From the NCBI GenBank assembly GCA_964505555.1, contig CAZDIO010000112.1:1-40892 (forward strand): 40,892 nt of DNA, written 5' to 3'. Below, piece by piece: positions 16,782-22,328 of this stretch (within the stretch, counting starts at the first letter, position 1; each line of letters starts with the position of its first letter). Under the pieces are notes generated by a model that saw only the letters and a list, made by a program, of their open reading frames with translations, made no database searches and was not told the DNA's origin. Made by a program: the position numbers and the translations under genes. The DNA comes from CAZDIO01 sp964505555 (GTDB taxonomy: Bacteria; Bdellovibrionota_C; UBA2361; SZUA-149; CAZDIO01).

Positions 16782-17088
16782 AATTTAAACTACTTACTAT
16801 CTTTTTTATTTTAGATCTATCTTCAAGTGGCACTACACCAATAGCAGTACATTGGCCGGCATACGGCTCGTCTGTCTCACGAATTAAGATGTGTGGCACT
16901 CCTTGGATGCTTAATTTAGCGGCAATTTCTCGTAGTTGATGCTCGTTATCAACAGCTAAGACCACGGCATTTGTGTTAGGAGGCAATGGGCCTTGAATGC
17001 TTTCACCAGCAGCGTGCACAATCTGTGCAGCTTGGAATCCTAACGGTAAGTCCTTACGGACGATTACGTAGTGCGAGAGATGGTTAAT
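16735..17088 (-). CDS. Pth2/PTRHD1-type peptidyl-tRNA hydrolase, non-canonical start
   Basis: The frame encodes about 117 residues. Its start region reads HYVIVRKDLPLGFQAAQIVHAAGES, the conserved N-terminal core of the Pth2 superfamily (Lys, AAQ and His). It continues with IQGPLPPNTNAVVLAV, IRETDEPYAGQCTAIGVVP and a C-terminal LNLLGV. The enzyme releases peptides from drop-off peptidyl-tRNA. The frame has no ATG, GTG or TTG ahead of this core; the first GTG (17019) would delete it. ATT at 17088-17086, overlapping the stop of the upstream gene as ATTAA, is the best start. Neighbouring tRNA genes fit the function. The end overlaps the truncated tRNA-like element. Confidence 0.7.
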   Translation of the reverse strand: MNHLSHYVIVRKDLPLGFQAAQIVHAAGESIQGPLPPNTNAVVLAVDNEHQLREIAAKLSIQGVPHILIRETDEPYAGQCTAIGVVPLEDRSKIKKIVSSLNLLGVQSKRLLVQSQP

Positions 17089-17437
17089 GAGAAGATATGT
17101 TCATACCTTTTCTTTTAATCATTGGCGTGTGCCTTGTCAACTTCTTTCTTTGCTTTTCTTTTTTAATGAGATCACGAAAGGGCTGCACAATTTCCTTCCA
17201 AGCACCTTCAGGATGATAATAGACAACATCATTTAGCTTGACAGCATGGAAGTGCCCTGACTCTTCAGCACGCTTAAAGGTCTGCTCCGTGGATAGATTC
17301 AATAGCGATGCACACTTCTCGGCGGGTAAGTATTGTTTCAATGTGTAATGACGCTTTGATTTAAAAAGTTTATGCGCTTTCTTTTCAATCCAAAGGGTCA
17401 AAGACATTCCCTTTGGAACGGTTAGTTTCAGCACCAT
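17084..17437 (-). CDS. Small basic hypothetical protein
   Basis: A 117-residue Lys-rich protein. The first residues MVLKLTVPKGMSLTLWIEKKAHKLF are encoded inside the end of the upstream gene; an alternative start is the second Met at 17407. It has a region TLKQYLPAEKCASLLNLSTEQTFKRAEESGHFHAVKLNDVVYYHPEGAW, which has the layout of an excisionase/MerR-like winged helix reading a single helix-turn-helix (AEKCASLLNLSTEQTFKRAE). A DNA-binding role is therefore plausible. The tail is strongly basic (KKEKQRKKLTRHTPMIKRK). Coding overlaps the gene upstream by 53 bases and the Pth2 frame downstream. Confidence 0.72.
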   Translation of the reverse strand: MVLKLTVPKGMSLTLWIEKKAHKLFKSKRHYTLKQYLPAEKCASLLNLSTEQTFKRAEESGHFHAVKLNDVVYYHPEGAWKEIVQPFRDLIKKEKQRKKLTRHTPMIKRKGMNISSH

Positions 17438-17726
17438 AAGACATCTTTAGTAGGTTACGACGGTGGATTGTAGCTTTGATTGTTGTGTCAACCATCTTAG
17501 ACAGTGCGGTGATAGAGTGCACGTGCTGCCATGCTTGATTGATAAAATTAAGTTGGAAGTTAGCGACCTTAAGATCTGCTTCTGTGACGGAAGATTCAGC
17601 TTCGTTAGGGAGAACTTCATGGAAAGGGATGAGAGGGGGGCACGGAAGGCTGTCTTGCTCCTCTTCCTTGGGGGCTGTGTTGCGAAGGATGGTTAAGGCT
17701 TTGCCAATTGTATCGTTGTCTACCAT
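17385..17726 (-). CDS. Small protein, possible packaging or regulatory factor
   Basis: A 113-residue protein, first gene of the leftward operon. The N-terminal 50 residues are acidic and Pro-rich (APKEEEQDSLPCPPLIPFHEVLPNE), followed by a helical region FQLNFINQAWQHVHSITALSKMVDTTIKATIHRRNLLKMSYG. The helical part, ending in RRNLLKMSYG, is like short helical oligomerisation modules of phage small terminases and related proteins, which would suit its place near the large terminase, but I cannot confirm this. Its ATG lies six bases after a perfect TATAAT, so the transcript may be leaderless. Confidence 0.72.
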   Translation of the reverse strand: MVDNDTIGKALTILRNTAPKEEEQDSLPCPPLIPFHEVLPNEAESSVTEADLKVANFQLNFINQAWQHVHSITALSKMVDTTIKATIHRRNLLKMSYGAETNRSKGNVFDPLD

Positions 17727-17732
17727 AACTGG

Positions 17733-17741
17733 ATTATAGCA
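17733..17741 (-). promoter_or_regulatory. Leftward extended -10 promoter, probably leaderless
   Basis: On the minus strand TGC-TATAAT ends at 17733. This is a perfect -10 with the extended TG motif. The ATG of the first leftward gene is at 17726, six bases beyond, so initiation would fall at or within a base or two of the start codon. No good TTGACA lies 16-18 bases upstream, as expected for an extended -10 promoter. The same nine bases, TGCTATAAT, form the -10 of the rightward promoter at 18079-18107. Confidence 0.6.
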
Positions 17742-17796
17742 AAAGTGGGACTCCTAAAGCTAGGGATGTCTTTTAACATCCATTTTACTAATTAGT

Positions 17797-17818
17797 GGGG
17801 GTGGGGCCGGGCCGGGGG
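17797..17818 (+). other. G-quadruplex-type motif
   Basis: Plus strand shows four runs of G, of length 5, 4, 3 and 5, separated by T, CC and CC. This is a canonical pattern with very short loops. It sits in an otherwise AT-rich intergenic region, between the leftward promoter and a long palindrome. It could block replication or transcription or act as a structural boundary. Confidence 0.6.
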
Positions 17819-17840
17819 TCGAAAAAACTCTCGCCGGATC

Positions 17841-17880
17841 GGAATTTAAAAAAAGAGATTCCTTACTTTTTTTAAATTCC
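17841..17880. repeat. 15-bp perfect palindrome with 10-nt loop
   Basis: Arms GGAATTTAAAAAAAG (17841-17855) and CTTTTTTTAAATTCC (17866-17880) are exact complements around a 10-base loop. Because the T run is inside the arm and not after it, it does not have the shape of a simple intrinsic terminator, although transcripts in either direction meet A/T-rich stem ends. Possible roles are a bidirectional terminator, a cruciform or a protein-binding site. Confidence 0.7.
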
Positions 17881-18078
17881 GCCGAAATTCCTGAAAAATC
17901 TCTCCCGAACATGCCGATCAATACTTGACTTTGTACGATCAATTAAAATCGTTAGTAAACAGTTTTACATTACTCGTTACTAAAGAGCAAAAATGCTCAT
18001 GCGGCTCGGCTTATGGCTCAAGTATTTTCATGAATCGGGCGATATGTGATGTGCATCTGATATGAGCAATTAAATAGT

Positions 18079-18107
18079 TTGAAGGATAATTTCAATTATG
18101 CTATAAT
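18079..18107 (+). promoter_or_regulatory. Sigma-70-type promoter of the ribozyme/amidoligase operon
   Basis: -35 TTGAAG (18079-18084), a 17-bp spacer and -10 TATAAT (18102-18107) with the extended TG motif. A CGATCAAT copy starts three bases after the -10 (18110), in the expected transcription start region, where it could serve as an operator. The first gene starts at 18160. Confidence 0.8.
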
Positions 18108-18159
18108 CGCGATCAATCGGGATTATGCAGTAAAACACAACAATAAAGGACACAACACA

Positions 18160-18384
18160 ATGAAAACACAACACGTAACACGGACCGAAATGATTCAGGA
18201 CATCATCAATGATGCAGCACACGGCGAACGCACTGCATTAATCGGACTACTAGACTATCTTATGAACGATGAAGGGATCGAAGCGGATCGCATTCTCGCC
18301 ATTGCTGATCGACGATTCCATATCCCTGCACAATTTCTGACGCCATACATTAACCGAGTGCAAGAATATTGCACTGTATTATAG
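18160..18384 (+). CDS. Small acidic protein, first gene of early operon
   Basis: A 74-residue protein starting MKTQHVTRTEMIQDIINDAAHG. ATG 18160 follows AAAGGA at ten bases, the same leader type (ACAAxAAAAGGA) as the following genes; the frame upstream lacks a better start. It is helical and amphipathic, without a membrane segment or Cys motif except one Cys near the end (EYCTVL). Its TAG stop supplies the first G of hammerhead ribozyme 1, so the mRNA would be cleaved just 27 nt after the stop codon. Similar short MIQDI-type proteins occur in phages as unknowns. It may be a host-takeover regulator, but nothing proves it. Confidence 0.8.
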   Translation: MKTQHVTRTEMIQDIINDAAHGERTALIGLLDYLMNDEGIEADRILAIADRRFHIPAQFLTPYINRVQEYCTVL

Positions 18385-18439
18385 ATCGAAACACGCTCAA
18401 TCGAGCGTGTCTGGGTGTTAAACACTCACTGATGAGATC
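18384..18439 (+). ncRNA. Hammerhead ribozyme 1 (type II)
   Basis: Order on the plus strand: stem II 5' GATC, GAAA, stem III ACACGCTC/GAGCGTGT with AATC loop (8 pairs counting A15.1-U16.1), cleavage triplet GTC, stem I TGGGTGT/ACACTCA with TAA loop (7 pairs, one G-U), then CTGATGA and stem II 3' GATC. All core positions C3-A9, G12-A14, A15.1-U16.1 and C17 fit the hammerhead consensus. Open stem II makes it type II. Cleavage is predicted between 18411 and 18412. The first G is the last base of the upstream stop TAG. Confidence 0.88.
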
Positions 18440-18462
18440 AGCACAACAAAAGGAAAAGTGTT

Positions 18463-18576
18463 ATGCAAATCAACGCACATAAAAAAGAGAAAAAAGAGAA
18501 AAAAGAGACAAGTTTAGTTCCGTTCTTGCTTATGGCAAGTACACTGCTCGTTATTTGCCTGTTCCTCTGTAACTAA
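18463..18576 (+). CDS. 37-residue single-pass membrane peptide
   Basis: ATG 18463 is preceded by AAAGGA at eight bases. The peptide is MQINAHKKEKKEKKETS followed by a hydrophobic helix (LVPFLLMASTLLVICLFLCN) that runs to the C-terminus: a basic cytoplasmic tail and one membrane span, the shape of small phage membrane effectors. The two Cys near the end could be acylated or oxidised. It is the only gene between ribozymes 1 and 2, so self-cleavage at both would excise a 194-nt RNA carrying just this ORF. No family recognised. Confidence 0.75.
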   Translation: MQINAHKKEKKEKKETSLVPFLLMASTLLVICLFLCN

Positions 18577-18577
18577 A

Positions 18578-18633
18578 GGTCGAAACACGCTCGATTGAGC
18601 GTGTCTGAGTGTTAAGCACTCACTGATGAGATC
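18578..18633 (+). ncRNA. Hammerhead ribozyme 2 (type II)
   Basis: Same layout as ribozyme 1: GGTC, GAAA, stem III ACACGCTC/GAGCGTGT with GATT loop, GTC, stem I TGAGTGT/GCACTCA with TAA loop, CTGATGA, GATC. Stem II becomes GGTC/GATC (one G-U). The stem I pair that is G-U in copy 1 is A-U here, and the loop of stem III differs, so structure is kept while sequence drifts. Predicted cleavage between 18605 and 18606. It starts one base after the stop codon of the 37-residue gene. Confidence 0.88.
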
Positions 18634-18691
18634 AGCAACGGGTTAGGGTTTTAGTAGCAATCACGCTACACACAACAAAAGGAAAAGGGTT

Positions 18692-18910
18692 ATGCAAAAG
18701 CACAATACAGACGACAACATAGACACCATCGGAATGTTGATCAAAGTAAGCACTGTTCTACTTGCAATTACATACCTATGTAGCTGCACGAACGGTCGGG
18801 CATACGTGGGTTATGAGTCAGTCGATGAAATCAAGCGCAGTGAATCGACAGATAAGCCAAGCAAAAACAACTACGGATGTTTGTTTTTCTTCAATTGCAA
18901 GGAGTCATAA
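18692..18910 (+). CDS. Small probable lipoprotein
   Basis: A 72-residue protein with polar N-terminus (MQKHNTDDNIDTIG), a hydrophobic stretch (MLIKVSTVLLAITYL) and CSC, so LCSC can act as a lipobox with Cys at ~30. The mature part is polar (GYESVDEIKRSESTDKPSKNNYGCLFFFNCKES) with two further Cys. It is preceded by AAAGGA at eight bases and by the ribozyme 2 remnant plus a GTAGC/GCTAC hairpin. It could be an envelope protein changing host surface properties, such as superinfection exclusion; that is inference. It ends two bases before the start of the next small gene. Confidence 0.75.
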   Translation: MQKHNTDDNIDTIGMLIKVSTVLLAITYLCSCTNGRAYVGYESVDEIKRSESTDKPSKNNYGCLFFFNCKES

Positions 18911-18912
18911 AC

Positions 18913-19041
18913 ATGAAAGTAACACTATTCACACGCGAAGGATTCGTAAGCACGTTAATTAATAACATTGTGATCGCTGGCGCACTATTCATCTGGATAC
19001 TAATCAGAGTAAAGGTATACGGCGCAAGCTTCACACTCTAA
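18913..19041 (+). CDS. 42-residue membrane peptide
   Basis: ATG 18913, with GGAG a short distance upstream inside the preceding gene (AAGGAGTCATAAAC). The sequence MKVTLFTREGFVSTLINN is followed by a hydrophobic helix (IVIAGALFIWILIRVKV) and a short polar end. Probably a single-pass inner-membrane peptide co-translated with the lipoprotein. Its TAA stop is one base upstream of ribozyme 3. No family recognised. Confidence is limited by size, but position, coupling and the membrane segment support it as a gene. Confidence 0.65.
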   Translation: MKVTLFTREGFVSTLINNIVIAGALFIWILIRVKVYGASFTL

Positions 19042-19042
19042 A

Positions 19043-19102
19043 GATCGAAACACGTTGCAGCAATGCAACGTGTCGCAGTGTTACGCACTGCCTGAAGAGA
19101 TC
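19043..19102 (+). ncRNA. Hammerhead ribozyme 3 (type II)
   Basis: GATC, GAAA, stem III ACACGTTGCA/TGCAACGTGT closed by a GCAA (GNRA) tetraloop, GTC, stem I GCAGTGT/GCACTGC with TAC loop, then CTGAAGA and GATC. Position 7 is A instead of U, allowed by the CUGANGA consensus. Several pairs differ from copies 1 and 2 by compensatory change (first two pairs of stem I are G-C and C-G instead of U-A and G-C; a stem III C-G is U-A). Predicted cleavage between 19074 and 19075, upstream of the amidoligase gene. Confidence 0.87.
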
Positions 19103-19133
19103 GAAAAACACAACAAAATAAGGAAAATACAAC

Positions 19134-20453
19134 ATGCCTACACCAAAACAAATACCTTCACCGTTCAATGAACGACTGACCTATAACAAGTCAGTTAGAT
19201 CTTGTCCGTTCGCGTTTTCACATGAAAACACATATAAAAAAGTGAAATTGCAAGCTGATAGTACATATAGTCGTTACTATTCACGAAACGCGATTCACTT
19301 TGATAAGTTTGATCTAGCAATCGACGGTATAAGATCTTCTAAACCAACAGTTAACTACGAAAAAGAGGTATCAGCCCGCAATGCCGCGCCGTATCTAATT
19401 GGACTAGAGATCGAAATTGAAGCAAAAAACACTCGTAACAGTGACGAATACGAGGATGAAGAATCTGAGGATGAATCATCTTTAACCGACAAACTAGCGT
19501 CACTCGACTACGCAATAAAGAAGTTTATCCCAGGCCAAGCATACGTATGCAATGACGGTAGCCTAAGAGACGGTTGTGAAATCGTGACCGCTCCGCGCAC
19601 GTTAACTGAGATTAAGCAAAACTATCACAACTATTATAAACTACTAAAAAAACTAAAAAGATCAGGATATCAGTCTCACGATAGCGGTAGATGCGGTCTG
19701 CACATCCACATAAGCAAAAAGGCAATGCTCGATCACAAATGGATATCGCTAAAACGTACCTTAGCAAGGTATCAAACTTTTTTTAAGGCAATTTCCCGAC
19801 GTAATAATCCTAATAGCACTGACCCGTTTTATTTCTGCAATTTTACCGGCGCACATGGTCGGTACATGGCACTAAATACAGAAAATTACCACACCAATGA
19901 ATTTAGGTTTTTTCGTGGCACGTTAAAGCCTGAAAGCTTTTTAGCAAGTATTGAGGTAATTCTCTCTCTTGTGGAGTGTTGGCGCACTGAGAAAAAACCT
20001 ACGTTTCAAAAATGGAAAAAATCACTTCCAAAATGGAAGTTCGCGCACGCATACACATTGCCGCACATGCCGACAAAACAGGCAGTTAAGCAGTTATCTG
20101 ACCAAGAAAAGATAGAAAGAAAAGCAAAACGCGCATTAAAAAAGCAGCAAGCCATTGAAATGATGCAGTCAGCGATGAATCGTATTAAATCTAATGTAGC
20201 TTGCTACCAGGGCGTTTTAGGTGTTTTCGAGTCTAAAGTAGGCGACAAAGTAGTAGAGGTTAATTTACCCTTAGAGATTAATGGTTACACCAAACCATTA
20301 AGAGACTATGCATATAAGAATCCACAATACGTTACTTTGAAGTGTGTAACCTCTTATGCTGAAAAACTGACAAGTAAGCATAAGGTTATTGCATCATGCC
20401 GCACTGGGTGGGGTAGACGTTCTGAATATTCGCGAATTACTTCAAGCTACTAA
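19134..20453 (+). CDS. Amidoligase_2-family COOH-NH2 ligase
   Basis: A 439-residue protein with the Amidoligase_2 (glutamine-synthetase-like fold) signature: GLEIEIE (90-96), an acidic insert, DGSL (141-144) and EIVTAP (149-154), CGLHIHIS (187-194) and EFRFFRGTLKP (256-266). These Glu, His and Arg residues bind ATP-metal in the family, which forms amide bonds between carboxylate and amine substrates. The first 85 and last ~130 residues are lineage-specific; the latter is basic. ATG 19134 follows AAGGA at nine bases, 31 bases after ribozyme 3. The following gene is a glutamine amidotransferase, a pairing known for phage and bacterial amidoligases. The substrate is unknown: a peptide, a cell-wall component or a nucleotide-modifying group. 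Confidence 0.88.
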   Translation: MPTPKQIPSPFNERLTYNKSVRSCPFAFSHENTYKKVKLQADSTYSRYYSRNAIHFDKFDLAIDGIRSSKPTVNYEKEVSARNAAPYLIGLEIEIEAKNTRNSDEYEDEESEDESSLTDKLASLDYAIKKFIPGQAYVCNDGSLRDGCEIVTAPRTLTEIKQNYHNYYKLLKKLKRSGYQSHDSGRCGLHIHISKKAMLDHKWISLKRTLARYQTFFKAISRRNNPNSTDPFYFCNFTGAHGRYMALNTENYHTNEFRFFRGTLKPESFLASIEVILSLVECWRTEKKPTFQKWKKSLPKWKFAHAYTLPHMPTKQAVKQLSDQEKIERKAKRALKKQQAIEMMQSAMNRIKSNVACYQGVLGVFESKVGDKVVEVNLPLEINGYTKPLRDYAYKNPQYVTLKCVTSYAEKLTSKHKVIASCRTGWGRRSEYSRITSSY

Positions 20454-20462
20454 GAAAAAAAG

Positions 20463-20542
20463 CAGTCCATACTAACCTATGGACTGTTTAAAAATAATCG
20501 CTTGTAGGTCATTTAAAGCGGTTATTTTTAAGCAAAATGCTT
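20463..20542 (+). promoter_or_regulatory. Three consecutive hairpins before the amidotransferase gene
   Basis: Hairpin 1: CAGTCCATA/TATGGACTG (20463-20486). Hairpin 2: 13 bp, AAAATAATCGCTT with its complement (20491-20528), followed by TTA. Hairpin 3: AAGCA/TGCTT (20530-20542). The second, with A/T-rich outer stem, could act as a bidirectional terminator or attenuator between the amidoligase and amidotransferase. None carries the hammerhead core. Confidence 0.55.
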
Positions 20543-20589
20543 AAAACAAAAGAAAAACGACTAAACACAACAAAAAAGGAACAAATCGT

Positions 20590-21204
20590 ATGTGCTTAAT
20601 TATGATCGGAAAACTAGAACACATTAAAAAATTAGACCTTGCAAAAGCTTGGGCAACTAATCCGCATGGCGCAGGAATTGTTATTCCTTCTAATACTCCT
20701 GATATGATCAAGGGTATCATGCATTATAAGCAATTCGATTCTTTGCTTGGAAAGTTATCTGACAAGCTTACAGTAGCAATACACCTAAGACTTGCGACAC
20801 ATGGGAAAATAAGTCCACAAAACACGCATCCTTTTCAGCTAAACAAAGGATCTTATTTGATGCATAACGGAGTACTTCAAGGGTTAGGATCTCCAGGCGA
20901 GAAAGGTATTTCAGACACTGCTCATCTTGCAAAAATCCTACAGCGCGTAGCAAAAGAAGATCGTTCAGCGTTGCTCGATTCTCTCCCGGGGAAATATGCT
21001 CTTATCGAAGGAAATACTATCGACGCGATAGGTTACTTTGACGAATTACCCGGCAATGTTGAGGTATCTAATACCTATTGGATGCCGCGAGTATCCGTTA
21101 TGCCTGGTAGTTTCAATGCGAGCCTAGAAGCAGATCCCCGCGCATCAGTTGACTACGACGGATCCTGGTTTAAAGGGCATAGAACAGCTTGGGAAAACGA
21201 CTAA
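20590..21204 (+). CDS. Class II glutamine amidotransferase domain protein
   Basis: A 204-residue N-terminal nucleophile amidotransferase. Met1 is followed by the catalytic Cys2 (MCLIMIGKLE). HLRLATHG (~65-72) carries the Arg and His for glutamine binding, HNGVLQG (92-98) carries the Asn/Gly of the oxyanion hole, and SDTAHLAK follows. Such domains take ammonia from glutamine. With no synthase domain in the protein, the partner is probably the neighbouring amidoligase, or the protein acts as a gamma-glutamyl or Gln hydrolase. The leader ACAACAAAAAAGGAACAAATCGT gives a good ribosome binding site. C-terminal ~60 residues are divergent. Confidence 0.85.
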   Translation: MCLIMIGKLEHIKKLDLAKAWATNPHGAGIVIPSNTPDMIKGIMHYKQFDSLLGKLSDKLTVAIHLRLATHGKISPQNTHPFQLNKGSYLMHNGVLQGLGSPGEKGISDTAHLAKILQRVAKEDRSALLDSLPGKYALIEGNTIDAIGYFDELPGNVEVSNTYWMPRVSVMPGSFNASLEADPRASVDYDGSWFKGHRTAWEND

Positions 21205-21223
21205 CCAAACAAGAAGAAGAACT

Positions 21224-21454
21224 ATGAAAAACGGACTTACGCTTAAAAACAGAATCATGCTTGTAACACAATCGAAAGATCCAAAGGAAATAGTTGAAAT
21301 CCAGAAATACATGCGCTTTCGACTTAACTACACCTACGACACTATGCGCGATTATTTCATGAAAGTAACTTCGATCTCTGCTCTAGATTTCGATGCACTT
21401 ATGCAGATCGGTGACGAATGGATCGATAAACTCAGCAACATACAAGATGCTTGA
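21224..21454 (+). CDS. Small hypothetical protein downstream of amidotransferase
   Basis: A 76-residue protein, MKNGLTLKNRIMLVTQSKDPKEIVEIQKYM and a helical remainder ending DEWIDKLSNIQDA. Start ATG 21224 is chosen because it follows an AGAAGAAGAA purine-rich site; the frame is open further upstream inside the previous gene but without a matching site. Mostly helical, mixed charge, no membrane segment. It closes the operon, with a terminator 25 bases after its stop. The function is unknown. Confidence 0.7.
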   Translation: MKNGLTLKNRIMLVTQSKDPKEIVEIQKYMRFRLNYTYDTMRDYFMKVTSISALDFDALMQIGDEWIDKLSNIQDA

Positions 21455-21479
21455 TTTTTTGTTGTGAAAAAACGTGATT

Positions 21480-21506
21480 AACCGGCACGTAGTCCGGTTT
21501 TTATTT
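21480..21506 (+). terminator. Rho-independent terminator of the amidoligase operon
   Basis: AACCGG (21480-21485) and CCGGTT (21494-21499) pair around an 8-nt loop and are followed by TTTATTTT. Position directly after the last gene of the operon supports a rightward terminator. Confidence 0.75.
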
Positions 21507-21640
21507 TACCTTTTTTCAGGAGTTTAAACCTGTGTTTTACAAATAATTAAACTGCAAATAAAAATACAGCGCCAAGACATACCGAAGTTTTACGCCTCGA
21601 TGATCGCCCACTTCAAGAAACCCCAACAAAGGAAAACCTT

Positions 21641-22033
21641 ATGGAATCCAACACGATTAAAGCCCCTCTAGACCTCTCCCAGTTCACTGGCACGCTCACG
21701 TACCACAAGCTAACAATGCATCCTCGTGTGCTCTTTACGGACGGCCTAGCCTACCTTGCCAAAGAAGCTAAATGCTACTGGCTTATGGACGTTGTAATGT
21801 CTCACTTGGCAACTTCCAAAAAGATAGCACGCGAACCTTTTGTTTCATTCAGTATAACAGTGGCTCAAGACAAATCGGCTTTATGCATCTTCACCGATGG
21901 CAACGATTTGAAACTAGCAAAACAAAAAATTGAATCTACAGACCTTCCGTTTGAAAAATTGAACTTCTTTTGTCAAAAAGAAGAACAAGGCACTGGCAGT
22001 AGATGGATCGTCATGTTGCCCAGTGAATATTAA
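21641..22033 (+). CDS. DUF6876-like protein
   Basis: A 130-residue protein with the layout of a phage/bacterial unknown family: LSQFTGTLTYHKL, TDGLAYLAKEAKCYWLMDVV (~34-53), then SFSITVAQDKSALCIFTDGND and KIESTDLPFEKLNFFCQKEE, WIVMLPSEY end. I recognise this as the DUF6876 type, often found on mobile elements and phages and of unknown function. It lies between a terminator and the origin-like region, preceded by AAAGGA and a CAACAAAGGAAAACC leader like that of the HHR operon genes. No sign of frameshift. Confidence 0.75.
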   Translation: MESNTIKAPLDLSQFTGTLTYHKLTMHPRVLFTDGLAYLAKEAKCYWLMDVVMSHLATSKKIAREPFVSFSITVAQDKSALCIFTDGNDLKLAKQKIESTDLPFEKLNFFCQKEEQGTGSRWIVMLPSEY

Positions 22034-22054
22034 TAGAACACCTGTATAAATTAG

Positions 22055-22328
22055 ACTGGCCGGATAAAGATACACTGGCCGGATAAAATCGCACCTAACT
22101 ATCCGACACCACAGGTAGGAAACACTGTTTCCTGGCCTGTGGCCGGATGATTCTAGACAGTTCCTATATATAATAAGATCTGATCTAGATCCGGTTAACC
22201 CTATTACCTATTATTATACTTATATATAAACATATATTATAAGTAGCCATACTGGCCAGAAACAGTGTTATTGTAAATTAAAACAAGAGGTTAGTTTATG
22301 GCCAGCGTTATGGCCGGTTTATGGCCGG
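22055..22328. other. Iteron- and AT-rich candidate replication origin
   Basis: Five exact TGGCCGG heptamers (22057, 22076, 22140, 22311, 22322), the first two as 14-bp direct repeats ACTGGCCGGATAAA 19 bp apart, plus TGGCCA variants near 22252 and 22298. A hairpin CACAGG(T)AGGAAAC...GTTTCCT(GG)CCTGTG lies at 22110-22142. A very AT-rich stretch (22161-22245, runs such as TATATATAATAAG and TTATATATAAACATATATTATAAG) sits between the left and right repeat groups. The 3' end of the primase-helicase gene adjoins it. This layout is that of P4-type and plasmid origins recognised by a primase-helicase. Confidence 0.55.

Larger units (their letters stand above)
17727..18159. other. Divergent control region without genes (433 bp)
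   Basis: No gene fits here. It contains the leftward promoter (17733-17741), a GGATGT/ACATCC hairpin (about 17764-17782), a G-rich quadruplex motif (17797-17818), a 15-bp perfect palindrome (17841-17880), three CGATCAAT copies (17915, 17936, 18110), a GAGCA/TGCTC hairpin near 17985 and the rightward promoter (18079-18107). Such a bidirectional region is a natural site for switching between early rightward and leftward transcription. Confidence 0.6.

Noticed and set aside
18384..18439. Simple terminators after small genes
   Set aside because: The stem-loops have no T-run, and conserved single-stranded GAAA and CTGANGA segments in all three copies are not explained by termination.
18481..18510. 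Short AAAAAAGAG tandem repeat as a repeat element
   Set aside because: It encodes the KKEKKEKKE segment of the 37-residue membrane peptide and has no CRISPR-like spacing.
21536..21564. TTTACA-17-TAAAAA promoter before the DUF6876-like gene
   Set aside because: Both hexamers are weak and the region is generally AT-rich; I cannot separate it from chance.
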